Shown piece after piece: positions 43,761-51,320 of a stretch of 64,000 nt of DNA; position 1 is the stretch's first letter; each line of letters opens with the position of its first letter. The notes under the pieces are model-generated. The model made no database searches. It was not told the DNA's origin and saw only the letters and a program-made list of their open reading frames with translations. The DNA lies in contig NZ_MBES01000081.1 of NCBI RefSeq assembly GCF_001954195.1, forward strand, positions 62,001 through 126,000, written 5' to 3'. Position numbers and translations under genes: made by a program. Origin of the DNA: Mycobacterium sp. IS-1264 (GTDB lineage: Bacteria; Actinomycetota; Actinomycetes; Mycobacteriales; Mycobacteriaceae).

Positions 43761-44618
43761 ATGCCGCGGGCCGCGCCTTCTCTGTATGCGTTGGACCCGG
43801 CGATGCCAGTGCTGCTGCGGCCCGACGGCGCGGTTCAGGTCGGCTGGGACCCGCGCCGGGCCGTGCTGGTCCGCCCGCCGAACGGCCTGGCCGCGGCCGA
43901 GTTGGCCGCGCTACTGCGGTCCATGCGATCACCGATACCGATCACCGAGCTGCAGCGGCAGGCCGCCGACCGCGGGCTAACCGACGCCGACGGTCTGACC
44001 AGCCTCGTCGCGCAACTGGTCGGCGCGGGTGTGGCGACCCGCGGCCGCCGGCAGTCCGGCGGGCGGGCCGCGTCGATCCGGGTGCACGGTCGCGGCCCGC
44101 TGTCGGACCTGCTGGTGGAGGCGTTGCGCTGCTCGGGGGCCCGCATTGCGCACAGCAGCCAGCCGCACGCGACCGTGTCGCCCGACGCCGTCGACCTGGT
44201 GGTGTTGTCGGACTACCTGGTCGCCGACCCCCGGATGCTGCGCGACCTGCACTTACAGGGAGTGCCGCACCTCGCGGTTCGGGTGCGCGACGGCACCGGG
44301 CTGGTCGGGCCGCTGGTCATCCCCGGCGTGACCAGCTGCCTGGGCTGCGCCGATCTGCATCGCAGCGACCGCGACGCCGCGTGGCCGGCGATCGCGGCTC
44401 AGCTGCGGGAGACCGTTGGCGTGGCGGATCGGGCCACGCTGCTCGCGACCGCGGCGCTGGCGCTGAGTCAGGTGAACCGGGTGATCGCGGCCGTGCGCGG
44501 GCAGGCGGCGCCGGACCCCGAGCCGCCCCAGGCGCTCAACGCGACGCTCGAGTTCGATCTGCATGCCGGCGCGATCGTCGCGCGCCGGTGGACTAGGCAT
44601 CCGCTGTGCTCGTGCTGA
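43761..44618 (+). CDS. TOMM-type leader-binding/E1-like protein, cyclodehydratase-like (Rv3196-like)
   Basis: A 285-residue protein. The N-terminal part (LDPAMPVLLRPDGAVQVGWDPRRAVLVRPPNGLAAAELAALLRSM) reads like the RRE/leader-binding winged helix of TOMM biosynthesis; the middle (RVHGRGPLSDLLVEALRCSGARI) is ThiF/E1-like without the nucleotide motif. SCLGCADLHRSDRDAAWPAIAAQL (about 192-215) is the TOMM cyclodehydratase signature and the C-terminal HPLCSC completes a CxxC...CxC zinc site. Neither a YcaO nor a dehydrogenase is nearby. Corresponds to M. tuberculosis Rv3196 in position. ATG 43761 is preferred; GTG 43743 is possible. Its partner is probably the ABC1 kinase gene 60 nt downstream. 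Confidence 0.78.
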   Translation: MPRAAPSLYALDPAMPVLLRPDGAVQVGWDPRRAVLVRPPNGLAAAELAALLRSMRSPIPITELQRQAADRGLTDADGLTSLVAQLVGAGVATRGRRQSGGRAASIRVHGRGPLSDLLVEALRCSGARIAHSSQPHATVSPDAVDLVVLSDYLVADPRMLRDLHLQGVPHLAVRVRDGTGLVGPLVIPGVTSCLGCADLHRSDRDAAWPAIAAQLRETVGVADRATLLATAALALSQVNRVIAAVRGQAAPDPEPPQALNATLEFDLHAGAIVARRWTRHPLCSC

Positions 44619-44678
44619 CGGATCTCCCACACGCAGCGCCGGTGTTACCCAGATCAACACCGCGGGGCCCGAATCGTC

Positions 44679-46022
44679 ATGGATGATGGGGGTGTGTCAG
44701 ATATCAAACGCGGCCGTGCTGCGCGCAATGCGAAGCTGGCCACCATTCCGGTCGGGTTCGCCGGCCGGGCGGCGCTCGGGTTCGGTAAACGCCTGACCGG
44801 CAAGTCGAAGGACGAGGTCCAGGCCGAGTTGCTGGAGAAGGCCGCCCACCAATTGTTCACCGTCCTGGGCGAGCTCAAGGGCGGTGCGATGAAGGTGGGT
44901 CAGGCGCTCTCGGTGCTGGAGGCCGCGATTCCGGAGGAGTACGGCGAACCGTACCGCGAGGCGTTGACCAAGCTGCAGAAGGACGCCCCGCCGCTGCCCG
45001 CCGCCAAAGTGCACCGGGTGCTCGACGCGCAACTCGGCACCAAGTGGCGCGACCGGTTCAGTTCGTTCGACGACACGCCGGTGGCCTCGGCCAGCATCGG
45101 CCAGGTGCACAAGGCGGTGTGGTCCGACGGCCGCGACGTGGCCGTCAAGATCCAGTACCCGGGCGCCGACGAGGCGCTGCGCGCCGACCTCAAGACGATG
45201 CAGCGGATGGTCGGGGTGGTCAAACAGCTCGCGCCGGGAGCCGACGTCCAGGGCGTGGTCGACGAGCTGATCGAGCGCACCGAGATGGAACTCGACTACC
45301 GGCTAGAAGCCGACAACCAGCGCGCGTTCGCCAAGGCCTACGAAGGCCACCCGCACTTCGCGATCCCGCATGTCGTGGCCAGCGCCCCCAAGGTGGTGGT
45401 CCAGGAGTGGATGCAGGGCGTGCCGATGGCCGAGATCATCCGCCACGGCACCGCCGAGCAGCGCGACCTGATCGGCACCCGGCTGCTCGAGCTCACCTTC
45501 GACGCGCCGCGCCGGCTGCAGATGCTGCACGGCGACGCGCACCCGGGCAACTTCATGCTGTTGCCCGACGATCGGATGGGCGTGATCGACTTCGGCGCCG
45601 TCGCGCCGCTGCCGGGCGGGTTGCCGATCGAGCTCGGGATGTCCATCCGGTTGGCCCGCGACAAGAACTACGACTTGCTGTTGCCGACGATGGAGAAGGC
45701 CGGCTTCATCCAGAAGGGCCAGCAGGTGTCGGTGCGCGACATCGACGACATGTTGCGCCAGTACGTCGAGCCCATCGAGGTCGAGGTGTTCCACTACACC
45801 CGGAAGTGGCTGCAGCGCATGAGCGCCATCGAGATCGACAAGTCGGTGTCGCAGATCAGGACGGCACGGCAGATGGACCTGCCGCCCAAGCTCGTGATCC
45901 CGATGCGGGTGATCATGTCGGTGGCCGCGATCCTCTGCCAGCTGGATGCCCATGTGCCGATCAAGGCGCTGTCGGAGGAACTGGTCCCGGGTTTCGCCGA
46001 GCCCGACGCGGCCGTCGTCTAA
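44679..46022 (+). CDS. ABC1/UbiB-type atypical kinase (Rv3197-like)
   Basis: A 447-residue ABC1-family protein that resembles M. tuberculosis Rv3197, including the start MDDGGVSDIKRGRAARNAKLA. Family motifs: KxGQ (MKVGQALSV), the Ala-rich nucleotide loop SASIGQVHKA, VAVKIQYPG (Lys), and MLHGDAHPGNFMLL...IDFGAVAP (catalytic Asp and metal-binding Asp). No UbiB-type C-terminal span pair is clear. In mycobacteria the gene is reported as an ATPase linked to WhiB7 drug response. Its last 4 nt overlap the convergent whiB7 gene. Confidence 0.9.
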   Translation: MDDGGVSDIKRGRAARNAKLATIPVGFAGRAALGFGKRLTGKSKDEVQAELLEKAAHQLFTVLGELKGGAMKVGQALSVLEAAIPEEYGEPYREALTKLQKDAPPLPAAKVHRVLDAQLGTKWRDRFSSFDDTPVASASIGQVHKAVWSDGRDVAVKIQYPGADEALRADLKTMQRMVGVVKQLAPGADVQGVVDELIERTEMELDYRLEADNQRAFAKAYEGHPHFAIPHVVASAPKVVVQEWMQGVPMAEIIRHGTAEQRDLIGTRLLELTFDAPRRLQMLHGDAHPGNFMLLPDDRMGVIDFGAVAPLPGGLPIELGMSIRLARDKNYDLLLPTMEKAGFIQKGQQVSVRDIDDMLRQYVEPIEVEVFHYTRKWLQRMSAIEIDKSVSQIRTARQMDLPPKLVIPMRVIMSVAAILCQLDAHVPIKALSEELVPGFAEPDAAVV

Positions 46023-46285
46023 GCGGCAACGTCTTTGCGCGGGCGTCCGCGCGGGCGTTTGAAGCTCACGATCGAGCCCCGCTCGAAGATCTCGCCGCCC
46101 CAGACGCCCCAGGGTTCGGCGCGTTCCAGCGCCGCGGTCAGGCACTGACGCCGGATCGGGCAGCTCGCGCACAGCGCCTTGGCGCGCTCGAGGTCGGCCG
46201 GCGTCTCGGCGAACCACAGGTCGGGATCTCCGGCGTGACACGGCAACGCCGGCCGCGGCGGTCTGGGGACTGTCGATGCCGACAT
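46019..46285 (-). CDS. whiB7: Transcription factor WhiB7
   Basis: An 88-residue WhiB protein. Four Cys (C16, C39, C42, C48: ALPCHAGD, LCASCPIRRQC) bind an Fe-S cluster; EPWGVWGGEI is the beta-turn; SFKRPRGRPRKD holds the AT-hook RGRPRK, the WhiB7 mark. It forms a complex with SigA and activates drug-resistance genes at promoters with an AT-rich box upstream of -35. The order next to the ABC1 kinase and uvrD2 matches M. tuberculosis Rv3197A. The 4-nt overlap with the kinase is convergent. ATG 46285 has AGAAGGA close upstream. A 350-nt leader with a uORF precedes it. Confidence 0.96.
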   Translation of the reverse strand: MSASTVPRPPRPALPCHAGDPDLWFAETPADLERAKALCASCPIRRQCLTAALERAEPWGVWGGEIFERGSIVSFKRPRGRPRKDVAA

Positions 46286-46433
46286 GTCCTTCTCACCTGC
46301 TTCCTGGTCTGGTGGATGTCTGGGATTGATCCGGACCAGGTAGGGAGGCTGTCGACCCTACAAGTGTGGCCACGGATCCTGGTGACTTCGGGTCCGTGGC
46401 CATTCGGCGAAAATCGGGCGGGTTACGTTGCGC
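46286..46433 (-). promoter_or_regulatory. whiB7 leader with competing hairpins
   Basis: Untranslated part after the uORF. Hairpin B is GGCCACGGA / TCCGTGGCC (46393-46401 with 46368-46376), 9 bp perfect. Its 5' arm can instead pair with GTCCGTGG in the uORF (46451-46458), 8 bp, so the two structures exclude each other. A second hairpin, CCTGGTC/GACCAGG (46334-46340 with 46303-46309), adjoins the whiB7 ribosome binding site, with a smaller 6-bp GTAGGG/CCCTAC between. No U-run is visible after hairpin B. Confidence 0.6.
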
Positions 46434-46586
46434 TTACGTATGACCCCGATCCACGGACACGTCAGTCGCGGTGGCGGCGGCGCGATGCTTGACCGCGGCC
46501 GCCTGGGTAGCGGTGTGAGCGGCATGGGAGGTCCCCGCGGTCAGCACCGCGCCGGCCACGGCTACACCGAACGTGTTGTGGATCAT
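46434..46586 (-). CDS. Upstream ORF in the whiB7 leader
   Basis: A 50-residue frame starting ATG 46586 after a perfect GGAGGAGG box 8 nt upstream, ending TAA 46434. Sequence: MIHNTFGVAVAGAVLTAGTS, then an Ala/Thr/His-rich tail ending SVDRGHT. Its 3' end contains one arm of the alternative hairpin. A regulatory uORF with transcription attenuation upstream of whiB7 is known in mycobacteria; this reading fits. The peptide itself probably matters less than ribosome position. Confidence 0.7.
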   Translation of the reverse strand: MIHNTFGVAVAGAVLTAGTSHAAHTATQAAAVKHRAAATATDVSVDRGHT

Positions 46587-46650
46587 CGTGGCCACCTCCT
46601 CCCGCTTGGACGCTTGCCAGCCTTCAGCCAGCAGCAGAATGCGTGTTTCG

Positions 46651-46688
46651 AGGGTAAATGGTAGCCGACGACGGTGACAACCGATTTT
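46651..46688 (-). promoter_or_regulatory. whiB7 promoter with WhiB7/SigA-type AT-rich box
   Basis: On the minus strand: AAAAT (46684-46688), CGG, TTGTCA -35 (46675-46680), 18 nt, TACCCT -10 (46651-46656). The AT-rich run three bases before -35 is the WhiB7-contact hallmark, so autoregulation is expected. Start of transcription near 46644, about 60 nt before the uORF. Confidence 0.7.
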
Positions 46689-46701
46689 CTGACCTGCGTG
46701 T

Positions 46702-48807
46702 TTAGCCGCGGGCGCGCACCAACCCCAGCACGTCCGGCCCGTATTGCTCGAGTTTGCGTGCGCCGATGCCCGGGATCGCGACCAGGGCCGCCTCATCGGC
46801 GGGCAGCGCCTCGGCGATCGCGATCAGCGTGTTGTCGCTGAAGACGATGTACGGGGGCACCTTCTGTTCCCGCGCGAGATCCAGCCGCCACGCCTTGAGT
46901 TGCAGCAACAGTTCCTCGTCGATGTCGGCCGCACACGTCTCGCAGCGGCGCAGCATGACGGCCGCCGGGGTGGTCAGGTCGCTGTTACAGATACGGCAGC
47001 GGGTGGGGACGCCCTTGTTGCGCCGTGATCTGCTCGGCGCGGGATCGGGCCGCGCCTGCGGCGCGATCCCGTTGAGGAACCGCGACGGCTTGCGGCTCTG
47101 GCGTCCGCCCGGGTTCCGCGCCAGCGCCCAGCTGAGCGCCAAATGCATTCGGGCCCTGGTGATTCCGACGTAGAGGAGGCGGCGCTCCTCCTCCACGGGT
47201 TCGCTCTCGGCGCCGTGCGCCAGCGCGTGCGAGATGGGCAGCGTGCCGTCGGCCAGCCCCACGAGGAAGACCGCATCCCATTCGAGTCCCTTGGCGGCGT
47301 GCAGCGAGGCCAGCGTCACGCCCTGCACCACCGGTGGGTGCCGCGCGTCGGCCCGCATCCGCAGCTCGGCCAGCAGACCGGGAAATTCCAGCTGCGGATT
47401 GTGCGCCACTTCGTCGTCCACCAGCTGGACCAGCGCGGTCAGCGCCTCCCAACGATCCCTGGCGCGCGTTCCCACCGGCGGTTGCGCCGTCAGGCCCAGC
47501 GGTTCCAGGATGGCGCGCACCACGTCGGGCAGCGGTCCGTCTTCGCGGTTTTCGAAGCCGCGGTCGGCCGCGCGCTGCAGCGCCAGCAGCGCCTGCTTGA
47601 TCTCCTGGCGGTTGAAAAATCCCTCGCCGCCGCGAACCTGGTAGGCGATGCCGGCTTCGGTCAATGCCTCCTCGTAGACCTCGGACTGCGCGTTGACCCG
47701 GTAGAGCACTGCGATTTCGGCCGGCGCCGTGCCGGATTCGATCAGCTTGGTGATCGCTGCCGCCACCGCGGTGGCCTCAGCCGTTTCGTCGGGATGCTCG
47801 TGAAACGACGGCGCCGGGCCCGGGGCCCGCTGGCCGGACAATTGCAGCTTGCTGCCGGCGACGCGGCCGCGGGCCGCGGCGATCACCTGGTTGGCCAGCG
47901 ACACCACCTGCGGGGTGGACCGGTAGTCGCGCTCCAGCCGCACGACCGTGGCGTCGGGAAACCGGCGCGAGAAGTCGAGCAGGAAGCGCGGCGAGGCCCC
48001 GGTGAACGAATAGATCGTCTGGTTGGCGTCGCCGACCACGGTCAGGTCGTCGCGGTCGCCCAGCCACGCCGAGAGCACCCGCTGCTGCAGCGGGGTGACG
48101 TCCTGATACTCGTCGACCACGAAGCAGCGGTAGCGATCCCGGAACTCGTCGGCCACCGCGGCGTCGTTTTCGATCGCGGCCGCGGTGTGCAGCAGCAGGT
48201 CGTCGAAGTCGAGCAGGGTCACCGCCTCGTCGCGGGTCTTGAGCGCCTCGTACGCGGAGTAGACGGCCGCGACCTGCGCGGCGTCCAGCGGGATGTCCCG
48301 GCCCGCGGCGGCCACCGCGGCGGCGTACTCCTCGGGGCCGATCAGCGACGCCTTGGCCCACTCGATCTCACCGGCCAGGTCGCGCACGTCGTCGGTGCTG
48401 ACGTTGAGCCTGCTGCGGCTGGCCGCCCGGGCCACGACGGCGAACTTGCTGTCCAGCAGCTGCCAGCCGGTCCCGCCGACCACCCGGGGCCAGAAATACC
48501 GCAGCTGGCGATGCGCGGCGGCGTGAAAGGTCAGGGCCCGCACGGCGCCGACTCCGCAGCCGCTCTGCGCGGCGGCGTCGAGCGTGCGCAACCGCGACCG
48601 CATCTCCCCCGCGGCCCGCTGGGTGAACGTGACCGCCAGCACCTGCCCCGCGGCGACATGGCCACTCGCGACGAGCTGGGCGATCCGATGCGTGATGGTG
48701 CGGGTCTTGCCCGTTCCGGCCCCCGCGAGCACACAGACCGGTCCGCGCGGGGCCAGCACGGCTTCGCGCTGCTCGTCGTCGAGCCCGGCGGTCAACGGGT
48801 CGGTCAT
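46702..48807 (-). CDS. uvrD2: ATP-dependent DNA helicase UvrD2
   Basis: A 701-residue SF1 helicase. Walker A LAGAGTGKTRT at about 28, DEYQDVTPLQQ (motif II), VVGDANQTIYSFTGA (III), LERDYRSTPQV (IV), LHAAKGLEWDAVF (V), EEERRLLYVGITRA (VI). A linker carries the tetracysteine CRICNS...CETC near 605-627, then an HRDC-like tail. This matches M. tuberculosis UvrD2 (Rv3198c), essential and needing the tetracysteine. ATG 48807 (MTDPLTAGL) is chosen because the homologue starts there; ATG 48840 and TTG 48861 are alternatives. The uORF/whiB7 promoter lies just beyond its stop. Divergent from mrx1. Confidence 0.94.
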   Translation of the reverse strand: MTDPLTAGLDDEQREAVLAPRGPVCVLAGAGTGKTRTITHRIAQLVASGHVAAGQVLAVTFTQRAAGEMRSRLRTLDAAAQSGCGVGAVRALTFHAAAHRQLRYFWPRVVGGTGWQLLDSKFAVVARAASRSRLNVSTDDVRDLAGEIEWAKASLIGPEEYAAAVAAAGRDIPLDAAQVAAVYSAYEALKTRDEAVTLLDFDDLLLHTAAAIENDAAVADEFRDRYRCFVVDEYQDVTPLQQRVLSAWLGDRDDLTVVGDANQTIYSFTGASPRFLLDFSRRFPDATVVRLERDYRSTPQVVSLANQVIAAARGRVAGSKLQLSGQRAPGPAPSFHEHPDETAEATAVAAAITKLIESGTAPAEIAVLYRVNAQSEVYEEALTEAGIAYQVRGGEGFFNRQEIKQALLALQRAADRGFENREDGPLPDVVRAILEPLGLTAQPPVGTRARDRWEALTALVQLVDDEVAHNPQLEFPGLLAELRMRADARHPPVVQGVTLASLHAAKGLEWDAVFLVGLADGTLPISHALAHGAESEPVEEERRLLYVGITRARMHLALSWALARNPGGRQSRKPSRFLNGIAPQARPDPAPSRSRRNKGVPTRCRICNSDLTTPAAVMLRRCETCAADIDEELLLQLKAWRLDLAREQKVPPYIVFSDNTLIAIAEALPADEAALVAIPGIGARKLEQYGPDVLGLVRARG

Positions 48808-48927
48808 GGTCGGCACGGGGACCATTGGCATGGCGTCCATCTTGGCAGCGATGGCCGACAAACCAGGTGCATCGCCACGCTGAGAGTCGCTTCGGAATTC
48901 ATCGTCGCCGCGCTACGTTAACGGGCT

Positions 48928-49179
48928 ATGACCAACGCGGCGATTACCGTTTACACCACATCATGGTGCGGCTTCTGTCACCGACTCATGACGGTGCTCA
49001 AGTCCAATGGGATCCCCTACGACGCGATCGACATCGAAGAGGACCCGGCGGCGGCGGAATTCGTCAGCTCGGTCAACGGCGGTAACCGCACGGTGCCGAC
49101 GGTGAAGTTCGCCGACGGGTCCACGCTGACGAACCCGAGCGCCGCCGAGGTGAAAGCCAAGCTCGCCGAAGTCGGCTAG
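48928..49179 (+). CDS. mrx1: Mycoredoxin 1
   Basis: An 83-residue glutaredoxin-fold protein with the active site WCGFC (residues 13-17), the cis-Pro in VPTVKF and GGNRT pattern. It reduces mixed disulfides using mycothiol, as mycoredoxin-1 (Rv3198A). ATG 48928; length fits. Convergent with nudC; an 8-bp hairpin including both stop codons lies between them. Confidence 0.93.
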   Translation: MTNAAITVYTTSWCGFCHRLMTVLKSNGIPYDAIDIEEDPAAAEFVSSVNGGNRTVPTVKFADGSTLTNPSAAEVKAKLAEVG

Positions 49180-49198
49180 GGCTCAACCCGCCTAGCCG
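49173..49198. terminator. Convergent hairpin over the mrx1 and nudC stop codons
   Basis: CGGCTAGG (49173-49180) and CCTAGCCG (49191-49198), 8-bp arms with a 10-nt loop. The stem contains both stop codons (TAG 49177-49179 and the minus-strand TAG 49192-49194). It probably stops transcripts from both sides. Confidence 0.7.
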
Positions 49199-50124
49199 GT
49201 AATCTCGGCCCAGGATTCGATGATCACGCGGGCGATCGAAATCGACCCGGGCAGAAGCAGTTTCGATTCCTTAGAGTCCGCGCTGCTCCAGTCGCCGGCC
49301 GCAAGCGCGGCACGGACCTCGTCGCGGGTGAACCATGCCGCCTCGGCGATCTCGCCGTCGTTGAACGAGAAACCCTCGTCGGGGTCGGCCACCGCGTGGA
49401 ATCCGACCATGAGCGAACGGGGAAACGGCCAGGGCTGGCTGCCCAGGTAACGCACCTCGCGCACGTGCAGGCCGATTTCCTCCTTGATCTCCCGGGCGAC
49501 GCAGGTTTCGAAAGACTCGCCCGCCTCGACGAATCCGGCCAGCAGCGAGAACATCCGCTCGGGCCACACCGCCTGGCGGGCCAGCACCGCGCGGTCAGCC
49601 CCGTCGTGGACCAGACAGATTACGGCGGGGTCGATGCGCGGGAACTCCTCGTGACCGGTGACCGGGTTGACGCGTGACCAGCCCCCTCGCGACGGCCTGG
49701 TCGGCGAGCCGTCCACCGCGCTAAACCGGGCGCTGTCATGCCAATTCAGCAGCGCAATGGCCGACGACACCAGTTGGCTGCTGGTGTCGTCGAAGATGGG
49801 CCCGAGACTGCGCAGGTTCACCACCTCGGCTTGCACGCCGGGGTCTTCGGGCGCTTGCAGCGCGCCCCGGATCGCCCAGACATGCCGGCCGCCCTCGATG
49901 CGGCCCAGGAATACCGCGTCAACCGGGGGCTTGTCGCCCAGCTCGGCCGCGGCGCCCAGCACCACCCGGCCGTCGGCGACCAGCACCTGGTTGCGCGAAT
50001 CCACCCGCAGCAGCGCCGCGTCGGCCCATCCCGCGGTGGCCGCATCGACATCGGTGCGCAACTGATCGGCGCGGTCCGCGCCGACGCGCGAGAGCACCGG
50101 AACGTCCCGCAGCTGGAACTCCAC
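49192..50124 (-). CDS. nudC: NADH pyrophosphatase (RNA decapping Nudix enzyme) NudC
   Basis: A 310-residue protein with the Nudix box GFVEAGESFETCVAREIKEEIGL (about 195-217) and the SQPWPFPRS motif (about 227-235) specific to NADH diphosphatases. It hydrolyses NAD(H) to NMN(H) and AMP and removes NAD caps from RNA. The four-Cys zinc finger that precedes the Nudix domain in E. coli NudC is absent (the equivalent region reads GWSRVNPVTGHEEFPRIDP). In M. tuberculosis Rv3199c this is the isoniazid-inactivating NudC. GTG 50124 is used. Confidence 0.93.
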   Translation of the reverse strand: MEFQLRDVPVLSRVGADRADQLRTDVDAATAGWADAALLRVDSRNQVLVADGRVVLGAAAELGDKPPVDAVFLGRIEGGRHVWAIRGALQAPEDPGVQAEVVNLRSLGPIFDDTSSQLVSSAIALLNWHDSARFSAVDGSPTRPSRGGWSRVNPVTGHEEFPRIDPAVICLVHDGADRAVLARQAVWPERMFSLLAGFVEAGESFETCVAREIKEEIGLHVREVRYLGSQPWPFPRSLMVGFHAVADPDEGFSFNDGEIAEAAWFTRDEVRAALAAGDWSSADSKESKLLLPGSISIARVIIESWAEITG

Positions 50125-50128
50125 GTAG

Positions 50129-50152
50129 TCTCCTGCCGAGTCTCCTGCCGAG
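50129..50152. repeat. 12-nt perfect tandem duplication upstream of nudC
   Basis: TCTCCTGCCGAG occurs twice (50129-50140, 50141-50152), then CCTGCTGGCGG as a partial third. It lies in the gap between nudC and the channel gene, just before the GTG start. Confidence 0.9.
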
Positions 50153-50173
50153 CCTGCTGGCGGCGAGCCGCCG

Positions 50174-51244
50174 CTAACGTCCCACGTCGCGGATGTAGAG
50201 CAATCGGTCGGTGGCCTCGATGGCGTCCGCCTCGGGCGCGCCGACCCGCAGCAGGTGGCCGTCGCGCACCACGCCGAGCACGATGTCGCGCAGATGCCGT
50301 GGGGATCCGCCCACTTCCGTCTGCTCCACCTCGCGCTCGGCGATCACCATCCCGGCGTCCGGCGTCAGCAGATCCTCGATCATCTCCACGACGCTCGGCG
50401 TGGTGGTCGCGATCCCGAGCAGCCGGCCGGCGGTCTCCGAGGAGACGACCACCGAGTCCGCACCCGATTGCTGCAGCAGGTGTGAATTCTCGGCCTCCCG
50501 AATGGAAGCCACGATCTTGGCCTTGGGCGCGATCTCCCGCGCCGTCAAAGTCACCAGCACGGCGGTGTCGTCGCGGCCGGTGGCAACGATGATCGACGAC
50601 GCGTGTTGGGCCCCGGCCAGCCGCAGCACATCGGACTTGGTGGCATCCCCGTGCACGGTGACCAGCCCGGCCGTGGCGGCGTGCTCGAGGGCGCTGCGAT
50701 CGGGGTCGACGACAACGACCTCGCCCTGGGCCTCGTCGTCGCTAATCATCGCGGCGACAGCCGTTTTCCCCTTCGTGCCGTAGCCGATGACGACGGTGTG
50801 GTTGCGCACTTTGTTCCTCCAACGCTGGATCTTCCACGCCTGCCGGGACCGCTCGGAGAGCACCTCGAGCGTCGTGCCGACCAGCACGGCCAAGAACGCG
50901 ATCCGCAGCGGCGTGAAGATCACGGTGTGAACCAGGCGCGCGGTCTCGGTGTAGGGGGTGATGTCGCCGTATCCGGTGGTCGACAGCGACACCGCCGCGA
51001 AGTAGACGCAGTCGGCGAATGTCGGCGGCTCGCCGCGCACGTCGCGGTAGCCGGTGCGATCGAGGTAGACAATGACGGCCGCGCCGAACAACACCACCAG
51101 CGCGATGGCCACCCGCCGCGCGATGACCCGCACGGGACTGCCGTGCTCTTCGGGGATGCGCAGCACGCCGACCAGCAGATGACCGGGCTGGGCGGTCAGC
51201 GTCTCGTCGAGCCCCCTCAGACGCTGCGACCTACCCTTTTGCAC
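50174..51244 (-). CDS. Potassium channel with TrkA-type RCK domain (Rv3200c-like)
   Basis: A 356-residue two-span K+ channel. First span VAIALVVLFGAAVIVYL, pore FAAVSLSTTGYGDITPY with the TTGYGD selectivity filter, second span (VHTVIFTPLRIAFLAVLVGTTLEVL). An RCK/TrkA_N domain follows (HTVVIGYGTKGKTAVAAMI...VVVDPD; VTVHGDATKSDVLRLAGA) and a TrkA_C part. It probably conducts K+ with ligand gating by nucleotides. It matches Rv3200c by position and form. GTG 51244. It is followed downstream by the nudC gene on the same strand. Confidence 0.9.
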   Translation of the reverse strand: MQKGRSQRLRGLDETLTAQPGHLLVGVLRIPEEHGSPVRVIARRVAIALVVLFGAAVIVYLDRTGYRDVRGEPPTFADCVYFAAVSLSTTGYGDITPYTETARLVHTVIFTPLRIAFLAVLVGTTLEVLSERSRQAWKIQRWRNKVRNHTVVIGYGTKGKTAVAAMISDDEAQGEVVVVDPDRSALEHAATAGLVTVHGDATKSDVLRLAGAQHASSIIVATGRDDTAVLVTLTAREIAPKAKIVASIREAENSHLLQQSGADSVVVSSETAGRLLGIATTTPSVVEMIEDLLTPDAGMVIAEREVEQTEVGGSPRHLRDIVLGVVRDGHLLRVGAPEADAIEATDRLLYIRDVGR

Positions 51245-51320
51245 GGCGGTCCGTCAATTGGATTAACCCCACGCTCAACCCCACCCGCAGGCCTGGTACA
51301 CGCCCTCAAATGTAACCACG

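Noticed and set aside
43013..43762. 249-codon minus-strand frame rich in Arg/Leu/Pro
   Set aside because: It is the reverse reading of the Ala/Glu/Arg repeat gene; the repeat explains the absence of stops.
47143..48921. 592-codon plus-strand frame opposite uvrD2
   Set aside because: Antisense to a complete helicase with all motifs; Gly/Arg/His-rich and no recognisable fold.
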